The notes beneath the pieces were generated by a model. That model searched no databases. It saw nothing but the letters and a program-made list of their open reading frames with translations, and was not told the origin of the DNA. This document shows positions 43,349-53,600 of a DNA stretch of 64,000 nucleotides, piece after piece. Source of the DNA: Fragilariopsis cylindrus CCMP1102 (lineage: Eukaryota > Bacillariophyta > Bacillariophyceae > Bacillariales > Bacillariaceae); assembly GCA_900095095.1 (NCBI GenBank), contig FMBT01000402.1, forward strand, positions 1-64,000. Direction: 5' to 3'. A program made the position numbers and the translations under genes. The stretch's first letter is position 1. Each line of letters begins with the position of its first letter.

Positions 43349-44343
43349 ATAATACAATGGTACATCAATCGCGCTTGACCTCTTGCAATGACATCTATTT
43401 ATTCCAAAACCTTTCACTCGGTGTTATATTGAAATCAAATATTCGGGCCATAATGATTCATACATCAATATAACTGAAAAAAATGATGCACGATCATAGT
43501 ATAAATCAAAAAATTAAATTTATTTTTTCAATTTGTGTTGCTAGTAAAATGAAATAAAGATTGTGTAGGCTATAATAGAATAGATAGAAGGGAATAATTG
43601 TGTATATACTGTACTCATTTGATAAGCTAGCTACTAACCCCTCAATCGATACATACCCAATGATGATTGACGCTGTCCAACGTTATAAAACAAGCAGTTG
43701 GGTGTTTGTTGGAAGGGAAGCACCACATACAGTACTACATATATTGTGGTAAATGTAGTTTTTCCTTTACAAACAATCTTTAACTTCGTTCCTTCCGTAA
43801 CCCAACCGTACAGGAGGTCGGACACTTATAGTATTTCGATTTTTGGGAATTGTTATTATTTCTCAGTTCTTATCATCCTCTCACCCATGTATTTTTTGGA
43901 GGTTGGCACGATTGATTGATTGATCACGTTACTAGTCGTAGATGAATTTCAAGTCGCGGCGCGGCGCCCGCCACACACGACAAAATGGTAGCTTACAAAA
44001 GATCTAAAACAAAACAAAAATCCTTTGTCCTAAAATCCTTTTTGGTTTTGTTCGGAATCGTCCAATTATTTTTGTTACAGACAGTACATGCAGTAGCCGA
44101 ATTAAGAACTTCCATCTCAATAAGAGCACACAGACGACGATTGCTGTGTTGCGAATAGTAGTAGCATCAACAAGATAACATACAGTACCTGTTCATTATA
44201 ACAACATAACTCCTCAGGCTAGTAATCGTCGCTTTATATATCACTTGTTTTATTAGGTGCTACGTACACAAGCGAAATAAACGAGTGAGTGAGTGAGTGA
44301 GTGAATCCTGATCGAATTGAAAACACACGATCGATTATTTTTT
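43349..44343. other. Intergenic region upstream of the CadD-like gene
   Basis: About 1 kb with no gene. Contains TACAGTA/TACTGTA near 43608, 43728 and 44184, a GC-rich patch at about 43955-43975 (GCGGCGCGGCGCCCG), and a GTGAGTGAGTGA run just before the gene at 44284-44305. Confidence 0.45.
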
Positions 44344-45474
44344 ATGATGGTAGACGACGACGCTATTATATCATCATTCGTATTAAAAATAACAACATCC
44401 ATTGATGATTTATTATGGTTATCACCATTCCTTTCATTATCAACGGCAGTTATTTCGGCATCATCAAATAATAGTAGTAGGTCGTCGTCGGGCGGATTAT
44501 CAAGATCAAGGTCAAGGTCAAAAATAAAATATTCAGCAGTATATTTTTGTATATGTATTTGTGTTACGATGATATCATATGTATTTGGTACAAGTTTATT
44601 ATCACTAGCGAATAAACTTACATCTGGTGAAGATAATGACAATAATGATGGTTATCATTATTGGAATGTAGAACGGATACTATCAATATTTTCTTTCTTA
44701 GTACTGTTAATCTTTGCTCGTAAAGATTACATTGAATGGAAAGGAGGTGAAGAAGAAAACAACAATAACGGAAATGGCACTACAGCAACATCAGCATCAG
44801 CATCATTCAGAATAGTAGAGGAAGGGGTAGAAGAGATTGAAATGAAGAATTTAATAATATCGTCGTCGTCGTCATCATCGTCATCATCACAACATCATCA
44901 ACATCAACAACAAATTAGATCAAGATCAATAAGATCGTCTTGGCAATCAACCACATCATCAAATCAGTCTACTAATAGTTTTGATGACTATAATAACGAC
45001 AGGAACGATGGTCGTACTACTTATGATATCGAAGACAGTAATAATCACGAAAATGATAATAACGATAACGAAGATATTAATAATAACGCAGAAAATAATG
45101 CTACTAATGTGAATGAAATACGTAATGAAATTGATGATGATGATGCAAGTAAATCAGAAATACGTCGTTTTATTATTGTTTGTATTATGGGTACATTCGA
45201 TGATATGATTGTTTTTTCGGCATTTGTAGCTGGTTCTAGTTCTAGTTCTTCAAGTAGTTCAAATTCTACTAGTACTGTTGATACTAAAAAAACTACAAAT
45301 ATTAATAATTTTATAGAATTATTTTTGGGTACAACGTTTGCAGCATTAATTATAATACTATTAGCATGGGGATGTAGTGAAATTTATTGTTTTCAACAAT
45401 TCATTACAAAAATACCAATGTGGTTATTGATGACAGGTATTGCATTCTATATACTTATTATGGGATTATTATAA
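44344..45474 (+). CDS. Multi-pass membrane protein, CadD/LysE-like transporter (tentative)
   Basis: About 376 residues from ATG 44344; the frame is open from a TTG at 44317. Six or so hydrophobic segments: around SFVLKITTSIDDLLWLSPFLSL, YSAVYFCICICVTMISYVFG, ILSIFSFLVLLIFA, FIIVCIMGTFDDMIVFSAFV, LFLGTTFAALIIILLAWG and MWLLMTGIAFYILIMGLL. The first and fourth each carry an acidic pair at the membrane start (TSIDD and GTFDD), a two-fold pattern seen in the CadD cadmium-resistance branch of the LysE-type exporters (ATNIDD). The central loop of about 140 residues is Ser/Asn/Gln-rich and presumably cytosolic or lumenal. A metal or small-ion transporter is a reasonable guess, not a firm assignment. 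Single exon. Confidence 0.6.
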   Translation: MMVDDDAIISSFVLKITTSIDDLLWLSPFLSLSTAVISASSNNSSRSSSGGLSRSRSRSKIKYSAVYFCICICVTMISYVFGTSLLSLANKLTSGEDNDNNDGYHYWNVERILSIFSFLVLLIFARKDYIEWKGGEEENNNNGNGTTATSASASFRIVEEGVEEIEMKNLIISSSSSSSSSSQHHQHQQQIRSRSIRSSWQSTTSSNQSTNSFDDYNNDRNDGRTTYDIEDSNNHENDNNDNEDINNNAENNATNVNEIRNEIDDDDASKSEIRRFIIVCIMGTFDDMIVFSAFVAGSSSSSSSSSNSTSTVDTKKTTNINNFIELFLGTTFAALIIILLAWGCSEIYCFQQFITKIPMWLLMTGIAFYILIMGLL

Positions 45475-45833
45475 GAAGAAGATATAAATACAATATCTAA
45501 TATACATATCTCCGAGTACTATGGATACAGTCATGTCATACCATGATGTACACAACCAACCAACCAACCAACCAACCAACAGTTTTGAACATCTAATATG
45601 ATAACAGTACTTAGATTTAAAGCAAGCAAATGAATGGATCTAAAGGAAGCAAATGAATCGAATCGAACCAAATCGAACCAAATCGTCACCATCAACACTT
45701 TACTACTGTACACCTTTTGATTAGCTCTTGTTAATTTAATTCAGTGCAATTCAATATTTCTTATTATGTTCCTTCCAGCATGCAGCAGGGATATGATGAT
45801 CTTTTATTAGAATCTACTATATATCATATTCTA
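45475..45833. other. 3' flank of the CadD-like gene
   Basis: Contains a CCAA microsatellite at about 45556-45580 and GAATCGAACC repeats near 45655-45685. No gene seen. Confidence 0.45.
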
Positions 45834-46042
45834 CTATTTTTTGAGATTGATTGTGTAGTACTGTACCCAAATCGTCGCCCTCCTAAAATTTAAAAGGAAA
45901 CCTTCTATTTTTTGAGATTGATTGTGTAGTACTGTACCCAAATCGTCGCCCTCCTAAAATTTAAAAGGAAACCTTCTATTTTTTGAGATTGATTGTGTAG
46001 TACTGTACCCAAATCGTCGCCCTCCTAAAATTTAAAAGGAAA
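45834..46042 (+). repeat. 71-bp tandem repeat, three near-identical copies
   Basis: Units start at 45834, 45905 and 45976, each opening CTATTTTTTGAGATTGATTG and containing GTAGTACTGTACCCAAATCG and CCCTCCTAAAATTTAAAAGG. The first two are complete and the third is about 67 bp. By eye no mismatch is visible between units, so the expansion is recent or homogenised. It carries TACTGTA three times. It lies about 550 bp upstream of the RBR-like helicase gene. Confidence 0.95.
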
Positions 46043-46590
46043 TCATCGTCTCTTTCTTAAATAAAGTTATCTAGCCAGTAATTTTGTATTTATCTTTTCC
46101 ATGCATCATTTACATCGTGTCGAATGAAATCAGTCAAACTCTAGGCAGATTCTCTATTTTTCGATCGGAAATTAAAAATAAATGAAAATTTACTGTCTCC
46201 GCGTTTTATTTTGTGAAAATTCCTGAGATAGCGCGTGTGATACTTTGCGCTCGATGGAGGAAGTACGAACTACAGTCCTAATACTGAGTGGAGTGTATGT
46301 CATTGATTCGAACCCGGATTAACCTATTTCGGACTACAATTCTAATTCTGATTGGTTTAGAAGAAATTTTGTTTCAGAATTTTTCAATAGTCGTTGAAAA
46401 TTGTACGGTGAATTTTAGTGTGAAGAATGAATGAATGAATCTAGAATCACTTCGTTGTGTTTTCTCTACCTGCAAGAGATGGAAGTAAGAAAATAATGAC
46501 AAACTCGTTCGCACGCACAAAACGTATATTAAGTTTCCACAATACTGCATTTCATTTTCCACAAACCATTCCAACCGATCTAAGACGTCT
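46043..46590. promoter_or_regulatory. Upstream region of the RBR-like helicase gene
   Basis: About 550 bp of AT-rich sequence with presumed promoter. Two related stretches, ACGAACTACAGTCCTAATAC at about 46265 and CGGACTACAATTCTAATTCT at about 46330, resemble ACGAACTACAGTCGTAATCG at about 50567, 100 bp upstream of the HECT gene. A TGAATGAATGAAT run lies near 46428. The regulatory reading is inference. Confidence 0.4.
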
Positions 46591-49500
46591 ATGATGTTGA
46601 CATGCACCGTATGCTACGATGAGTTGGAGGTAGACCTTGTATACCGTTGCCAAACCAATGATTGTGAATACCAAATGTGTACGCCGTGTATCAAGCGTGC
46701 ATTTGAAGACTCGTCCGGTCAAAGTACCAAGAAATGCCCAGTGTGTAATATCGCTATGGCACGAGATATCTTACAGAATATACTTGGGAAGGGAGCTGTT
46801 AAAGCTGTTGAAAACGAATTACGTACAAAAGTAGAATTCGATTTGAAAGGAGAGGCCGAGCAACGAGAAGGAGCAAAGAAAGATATGGGCAAGTACAAAG
46901 TCAAAGCTTCTGCTCTATTCAACCAATTGTCAGAATGTTTGAATATGAAATGTCCTCGCTGTCGTCAAGTTTTCGATGATTACGATGGCTGCAACGCACT
47001 CACATGTGGAAATGTGGATTGTGGAGCTGCTATTTGCGCAATCTGCTTGAAAGATTGCGGATCCGATGCGCATGGTCACGTACAAGCAAACCACGGTGGT
47101 AATTTGTTCGACAAAAAGGCCTTCGAAGACGCCAAGAAGGAGAGAGAGAATACTACAGTCGAGTCATTCATGTCTAAACTCAACGATGAAACATTTGAGG
47201 TAAGACAGATGGTCAGGAACATTTACAGTGGTGCTCACTGCTCATCGTCTTCGGGAGGAGCTGTCGGTCGAAATGCAGCAGCAAATTTCTTGGGAAGCGC
47301 AAAACAAGAGCTTCGCGATGCTTTAAGAAGCGATCGTTTGGGAGTATTGAAAGATCAAGAGGATAGATATTTCCAGCGCCATGGATTAAATTTCGATAAC
47401 GTTTCACCAAGATGCTCTATTCCCGAGGATTACAAGCTTGAGTTGGTCCCATCTGGCGAAGTGTGTACGGTAAAGCTCTCTCGTAGAAACGGATACGATA
47501 TTCGAGGTATCGAAAAATGGGAACATGTAGATCTCGAGCAGTTAGATAAAGCAATGCAAGATGGGAAAGACCTACGTCGAGTGGATGCTCTCTTTAACAT
47601 TCTCGGGTCACTACGATGTGCCGTGGTTGCATTTTATGGAGAAAATCGTTTGTATCAAACGAGATCTAAACGGATTCCTGATGGTGTTGTTCTGGCGACT
47701 AACAAGATATCGATAGGTCTCTATCCTATCACCGATCAAGGAGATGCCGACGAAGATAATACCCCGTTTGGTTTTAATATAAGAAGGATTGTTGGTATGA
47801 ACCAAAATTCACGCCTTATTATCCTCCAGAAGCATATTGACTCATCTGAACCTGACTCACTCATGTTTGGTGCACTTCGTCAGTATATAGGTGCTCAAGA
47901 GCCGAGGAGAGTTTTTGATGAAATTCCAGTACCAGCCCCTAAAACATTCGAGGATTTGAATGACCAGCAAAAGCAAGTAGCGCATCCGTTAGCGCTAATG
48001 ACTGCAATGGAAGTCGCTGGACCCCCTGGCACGGGCAAAACTAAAACGATTACAGAATTGATACGTTGCATTTTAGAATGCACGGATTCTGATACTCTAA
48101 TTCTATCTGAACGAAATGGGGCAATTGATGCTATTGCCGAAAAGTTTATTGATAGATGCGTTAGAAAAAGATGTAACGGGTTGCATGACATCAAAGACCC
48201 GGTGATGTGGACTAACATACTCGTAGTAGGATCAAGTGGAAGCATGGGCAAATCAGCAAAGTTTTTCACTGTGGAAAAAAAGCTCACGTAAGTTCCAAGC
48301 AAATATTTATGCACCAACATGTATCGTATGCATTATAGATATTGCTAACTTGTTTCTTTCAATACAATTTCAGCTACCACCCAGATCTTGTTGAGCAACG
48401 ACGCAATCTGGAAGAAAAATATAACGAGTCGCGGCTTCTTGCAAAAGCTATGTTGGATATGATTATAAAGCGTATGTGGACCCTAGAAGGTCGCTTCAAG
48501 CGTGAAGCGCTCCATAGTCGAGTGCGACTCTTAGAAAGTGGTCAAGAAGCTGGTTTTCAGAACTCTATAGAGATCATAAACACCTTGAGGTATTTTTCCG
48601 ATGATACAGGCAAGCTTCTTAAGTTAGGAAGCCGCCATGCAGAGGCAGTATATCGTTTAGTAGAAGTAGTCGCCACTCATAATGTGTTTCTTGGAAAGTT
48701 GATTCCATTGGACGAAGTAGAAGGAACTACAAAATGTCGCATAACGAACTTGGCTAGTAAATTTGATGATGTTTGTGCAATCTTTGATTGTCTTGCAAAA
48801 ATCCTCAATTTGAAGGAGTTTTCTATTTCGGAAGCGGAGACAATACAGGCTTCCATTCGTGAATGCCAGCACGACCTCAAGAAGAGCGAAGAAAGAGTAC
48901 ATGATAATATGATCTCGAAGGCTCGTGTTCTAATGTCCACGATTGGTTCATCTCACAAATTACCTGTCAGGGTTGTCGAAGTTGATGGGAATGATAATGA
49001 TAGTGACTTGAATAGTATCGATGTAGATAGCTTGACGGGAAAACTCGACCGAGTTACATTGTCAGAGCACAAAACGATTGTAATTTTCGATGAAGCTGGC
49101 TGTATCCCGTCGTACGAATTATTTGGTTTGTCCAGAGTGAATGGAAACATTGAAGCACTCGTTGCCGTTGGGGACAAGCACCAGCTTCCGCCTTACAATC
49201 CGAATCAGAATCATACTGGAAAGAAAAATGGATCGTATCACCGCCGACATAGGCAAGCAGCGCCCAAGAAGATTAAAAGCATTCTCGATGTGAGTAAGTT
49301 GAAGATTGATGATGGTACCAACATAAAACTCACCATTCAATATCGAGTACCCAGAGATATTGCAGCAGTCCTCAATGACCGCATTTACAAAGGTGACTAT
49401 ACCACTCCAGCGGTTAGCAACGTACCGGCTGAAGGCTTTTGTTTGTTGGACGTTGTTCCGTCGGAGAGGAACGAAAAGTATGTCAATAAAGATGAGGTTC

Positions 49501-49977
49501 AGATGTGTATTCAGATGGTGACACAAATTTTGAATGAAGGTAACGGGACCATCATGCTCCTTACACCGGTAAGATAAAACATAATCTATATGCACGTCTA
49601 CCAGTGTTAGTCGTTTGTTATGATGCATAATTCTAATTCTATTCCACCTATCATATCTTTTTTTGCATTCGCAGTACAAGAAACAACAACGAGAGCTTCA
49701 GTACCAGATGAAGAGGCAGGGCCTCAACGACGAAGACAACATCGTCGTTCTTACCATAGATCAATGTCAAGGACAAGAGGCAGACTATGTACTATTGAGT
49801 CTCGTACAAAAACCAACCAGATTTTTGGACAAACATCGATTTAATGTTGCCCTATCACGAGTTAGGAAAAGATTATTTATGATAACAAGTCGCACGGAAT
49901 TTCAGCGTGCCAGCAACGATTCTGGATGGGAATGCAATCTTATCGCGAAGGATCTATTGGAGCTCCAAACAATGTAG
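46591..49977 (+). CDS. RING/IBR-like plus UPF1-like SF1 helicase, three exons
   Basis: Exons 46591-48287, 48374-49568 and 49675-49977 give 1064 residues in frame; the introns are 86 and 106 bp (gtaagt...cag, gtaaga...cag). The N-terminus has an eight-Cys RING-like module (C4, C7, C19, C24, C29, C32, C48, C51). At about residues 118-165 an IBR/Rcat-like module follows: MKCPRCRQVF, YDGCNALTC, CGAAICAICLKDCG, HGHV. A middle region of unknown type precedes the helicase: Walker A GPPGTGKTKT at about 477, DEAG (Walker B) at about 805, VGDKHQLPP, QYR, LTPYKKQ across the last splice, TIDQCQGQEADY and FNVALSRVRKRLF. These are SF1B/UPF1-like motifs. It would be an ATP-driven RNA/DNA helicase joined to a probable ubiquitin-ligase or zinc-binding head. 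In-frame joining and motif continuity support the introns. Confidence 0.85.
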
Positions 49978-50670
49978 TGGATGCGCATAACTACAATAAA
50001 TATTAAGATCACATCATGTCACCAAATATTCTCCAGTGCTGGTTGTGACAACATAAACGTAGTAACATTATAAAAGATCGTATAGTGATCATTAGACACT
50101 TTTCACCAGTACAGTATTTTTGTTATTATATCTAAAAGTGTAGCTACAATTTAATAGAAGTAATTGTAATGGGATGAGGATCCTTAGAGTTGTGATAAGA
50201 TCTCTTATTCGATAAAATAGATACTATGTACCGTAGAGAGAACTTCATATTGCGCGTAGAATGGTACAAAAGGGAAATATATGGGGGCATACTTTATAGG
50301 TATCATATGTATCATAGGTAGGACCTATGTATTCATTGTATGAGACTGATATCCAAATACACAGTAACAACAAATGTCAAGATTTTCGTTTTTCGCCTGC
50401 TTTGCGATCTTGCTTTGACTCACTCGACTCACTTGAAAGTTCACTTCTTCCGAACTTTCCCTGTGGGTTCTTTATTAGCTAGATCTTCGATTTACTGTAG
50501 TGAGGGTACTGTTCGGTACGCACAGCGTTGTTTAAACGTATCTTATGTACACCTGCACATAATTTACGAACTACAGTCGTAATCGGAAGTCATAATCACA
50601 GCTTCAAGTCCCATTGGAAAAATAATACGGACTCCTGGAGCTGGATAGATAGATAGATATCTATATATAG
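49978..50670. promoter_or_regulatory. Upstream region of the HECT gene with shared TGACTCA-type element
   Basis: Positions 50394-50462 share about 70 bp with 42209-42284, including TGACTCACTCGACTCACTTG at 50416-50435. ACGAACTACAGTCGTAATCG near 50567 is repeated upstream of the neighbouring helicase gene. A GATA run sits at about 50648-50660, immediately before the start codon. No gene seen in the rest. Confidence 0.45.
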
Positions 50671-53600
50671 ATGGGTTCTAGTTTTAGTCGATATTCATCA
50701 TCTTCATCTAATAATAATAATAATAATAATACCGACGAAAATAACAATAATCGTCCAACTAAAAGAAAACGTGTTAGTAATAGTAGTAACAACGACGACG
50801 TGCGTGAGGAGGTGAAAGAAGAAGTGGACGACGACAACATCATCGCAATAACGACCATCAGTATGTCGACTCGCAACAGTAACAGCAACAGTATTGAATC
50901 AACAACAACAACCGTTTTGGAAGTAGAAGCACTTCAACATGATTTAGGACAAATTGAAAATGGTTTAAGAGAACGACGTGGGATATTATTTTCAACAACA
51001 TCCGATAATGGTGATAATACTGATGATATCAATCGTAGTGGTAGTGGTAATATTAATAGTGGCAATCATCACGGAGGAGGACGTGCATTATTTGAATCAA
51101 TGGGTAGTGCATTGGATAATATTCGTAATCGGCTTCATTTATTAACAACTACAGCCACAACCACAACGGCGGCAAGTCCTGCAGCAACAGCAGGAACATC
51201 AGCAATAGAGGAACCATTGTCGCAGTCGCAGTCACAGTCACAGTCGGAGGAGGAGGAGGAGGAGGAGGAGGAGGACGATAATGTTAGTATTATTAATACA
51301 TCCATAAGAAATATTTCTCAACGGTTAAGTATTGCAGAACAATCTCATTCCACACGTATACCATTGAATATATTACAATTACAACAATCACAATCAGAAT
51401 CAGAATTGGTATCATCTGATGAGGTAGTAGTTGATTTAGATGCACCGCCACTACCACCTCCACCTCCACCTCCACTGCCACCACAACGTCGACGTTCATC
51501 ACAACAAATGCAACGTCGATCATCTGTTTTATCAGCAAGTCGAACAACAGGAGAACAACAACATGATGATGTTACAGTCTTTGCGACAGGTTTAACTATT
51601 GAAGTAACACCAACAACAGCAGCAGCAGCAACATCAGATAGACGAAGGAATTTATTAAATCTATCATCATCCTCACTTCGATCAATAACAGGAACTGGAG
51701 GAACAGGAACAGGACTAGGAGGATCCTTATTATTACCGACATTAGAAGAGCGGCAATCACTTCTTGAACGTGAACGTGAATCATTCGTTACTACAACAAC
51801 AACAGAAGAAGCAGATAATGATGATTATAACTCCGATGATGACGATGATGGCGATAATTATACAGCATTACCATCGATGACACGACCAGCAGAAGTAGTT
51901 AAAGTGTTGTTGGTACCGGAATCTATCAGGAAACAATTAGTAGAAGATACTACTGATAGTAGAGGTAGTTTGAAATTATTTTCGGAAGATGCAGTAAATG
52001 CAAATGCAAATGCAAACACAAATCTCGTCGTTGCCAAAGATAAGGTGGAGGAGAATAATGAAGTAATTGACGACGACATTGTCAACAATGTTGAGGAAGA
52101 AACCACCGCAATCGCTACTACTAGTAGTACTACTAGTACCATGGAAATTTATACATGGGGTTCATTACAATTTAAATCGTCCTCATCCAATAGTAGTAGT
52201 AGTAGTAGTGCTGTTAGCAGTGTTGATGAGGATTGTGGTACTGGTGCTGGTGCTGGTGCTGGTGCTGGTGCTGGTGGAAATAATGATGAGTCGACGATGA
52301 CGACGATGGCAACCACGACGACGTATCAATTTTTTGGAACAAAAACAGAAGATCAAAAGAAGATGATGAATAATAATAGTAATAATAGTACTGTTCCTCA
52401 ACGTATTCCATCTGATACACGATTAGGACGATCTAATGACATAGTTTCAATGAGTACTTCTCAATCACATTGTGGATTTGTTACATCCTCATCTGGTAGA
52501 CTGTTAATTTGTGGTAGTAATTCTTGTGGTCAAGTTGATCCATCTCAACGCAATGTCACTACCATACCCCGACCAATACATTTAGAGGTACTTGCAATGA
52601 ATCGTATCAAACAAGTATCATGTGGAATAGATCATACGGCTGCCATAACGGAAACGAAATCTGTTCTGACATGGGGATCGAATACATATGGACAACTCGG
52701 TCATCGGCGAGCAAAACGTGGTACCAATAAGTCTTTAGATCGTTTCATATTAGAGACTGGCAGTGTTTGTAGTAGTAGTAGACGAGAAGGGCAGGCATCT
52801 GAAGTTGCATGTGGTGATGGATATACACTTGTATTAACAACTCGTATGGAAGTTTTTATGGCAGGTCGTGAGGAGATTGTTACTGGATCATATAACGATC
52901 ATTCTACTTGTACCGATGACAATATGTACAGTCAAAATCAAGAAACAGGTGATTTGTTATTCTTTCCGTTACCACAACAAAATTCCGTCCTGAAGGGCGT
53001 GCCGTTAGTAGGAATTTCAGCTGGATTGCAACATGCCGTTGTTTGGACAGCATTTGGTGCAGCATACGCCTGGGGGAATAATGCTTTTGGACAATGTGGA
53101 CGCGAATTTCCACGACAACTTACTGTTCCTGTACCTATTGCAGTACCAAAATCATCTTACAAGAAACCCTCGTCGTCGTCGGTCCCAAATACAAACACTC
53201 TTGGAACTAATTGGAATGTATGGTCGGAATCAGGAGAATCTATTTCTCTTGCTAAAGATGTGAATATTGTTGATGCGGCATGTGGTAAAAATCATACAAT
53301 ACTTGTAACAGAATCGGGACGACTTTTAGTATGCGGATCGAATGCAGATGGACAATTCCCATCGTCGGCATCGCAATCGACTAGTAATAACTCGAAGTTG
53401 CAAGTGATTGCCCATCCAGAACAACCAGAGCGGCGTTTTGAATGTGTTAAAGCTGGAACGAATCATGCATTGATTCTAGATGATATGGGACATTTATATG
53501 AAATGGGGCATGGGGAATTGTTAATGAAACAATTCGCTTCGTCATCATCATCGTCCTCGTCAACTTTAGATTCGCCACCACCGATCATTTCTTCCATTGC

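Noticed and set aside
46300-46335. GATTCGAACCCGG stretch resembling a tRNA T-loop (B box) on the minus strand
   Set aside because: No matching A box, anticodon arm or acceptor stem can be folded around it on either strand.
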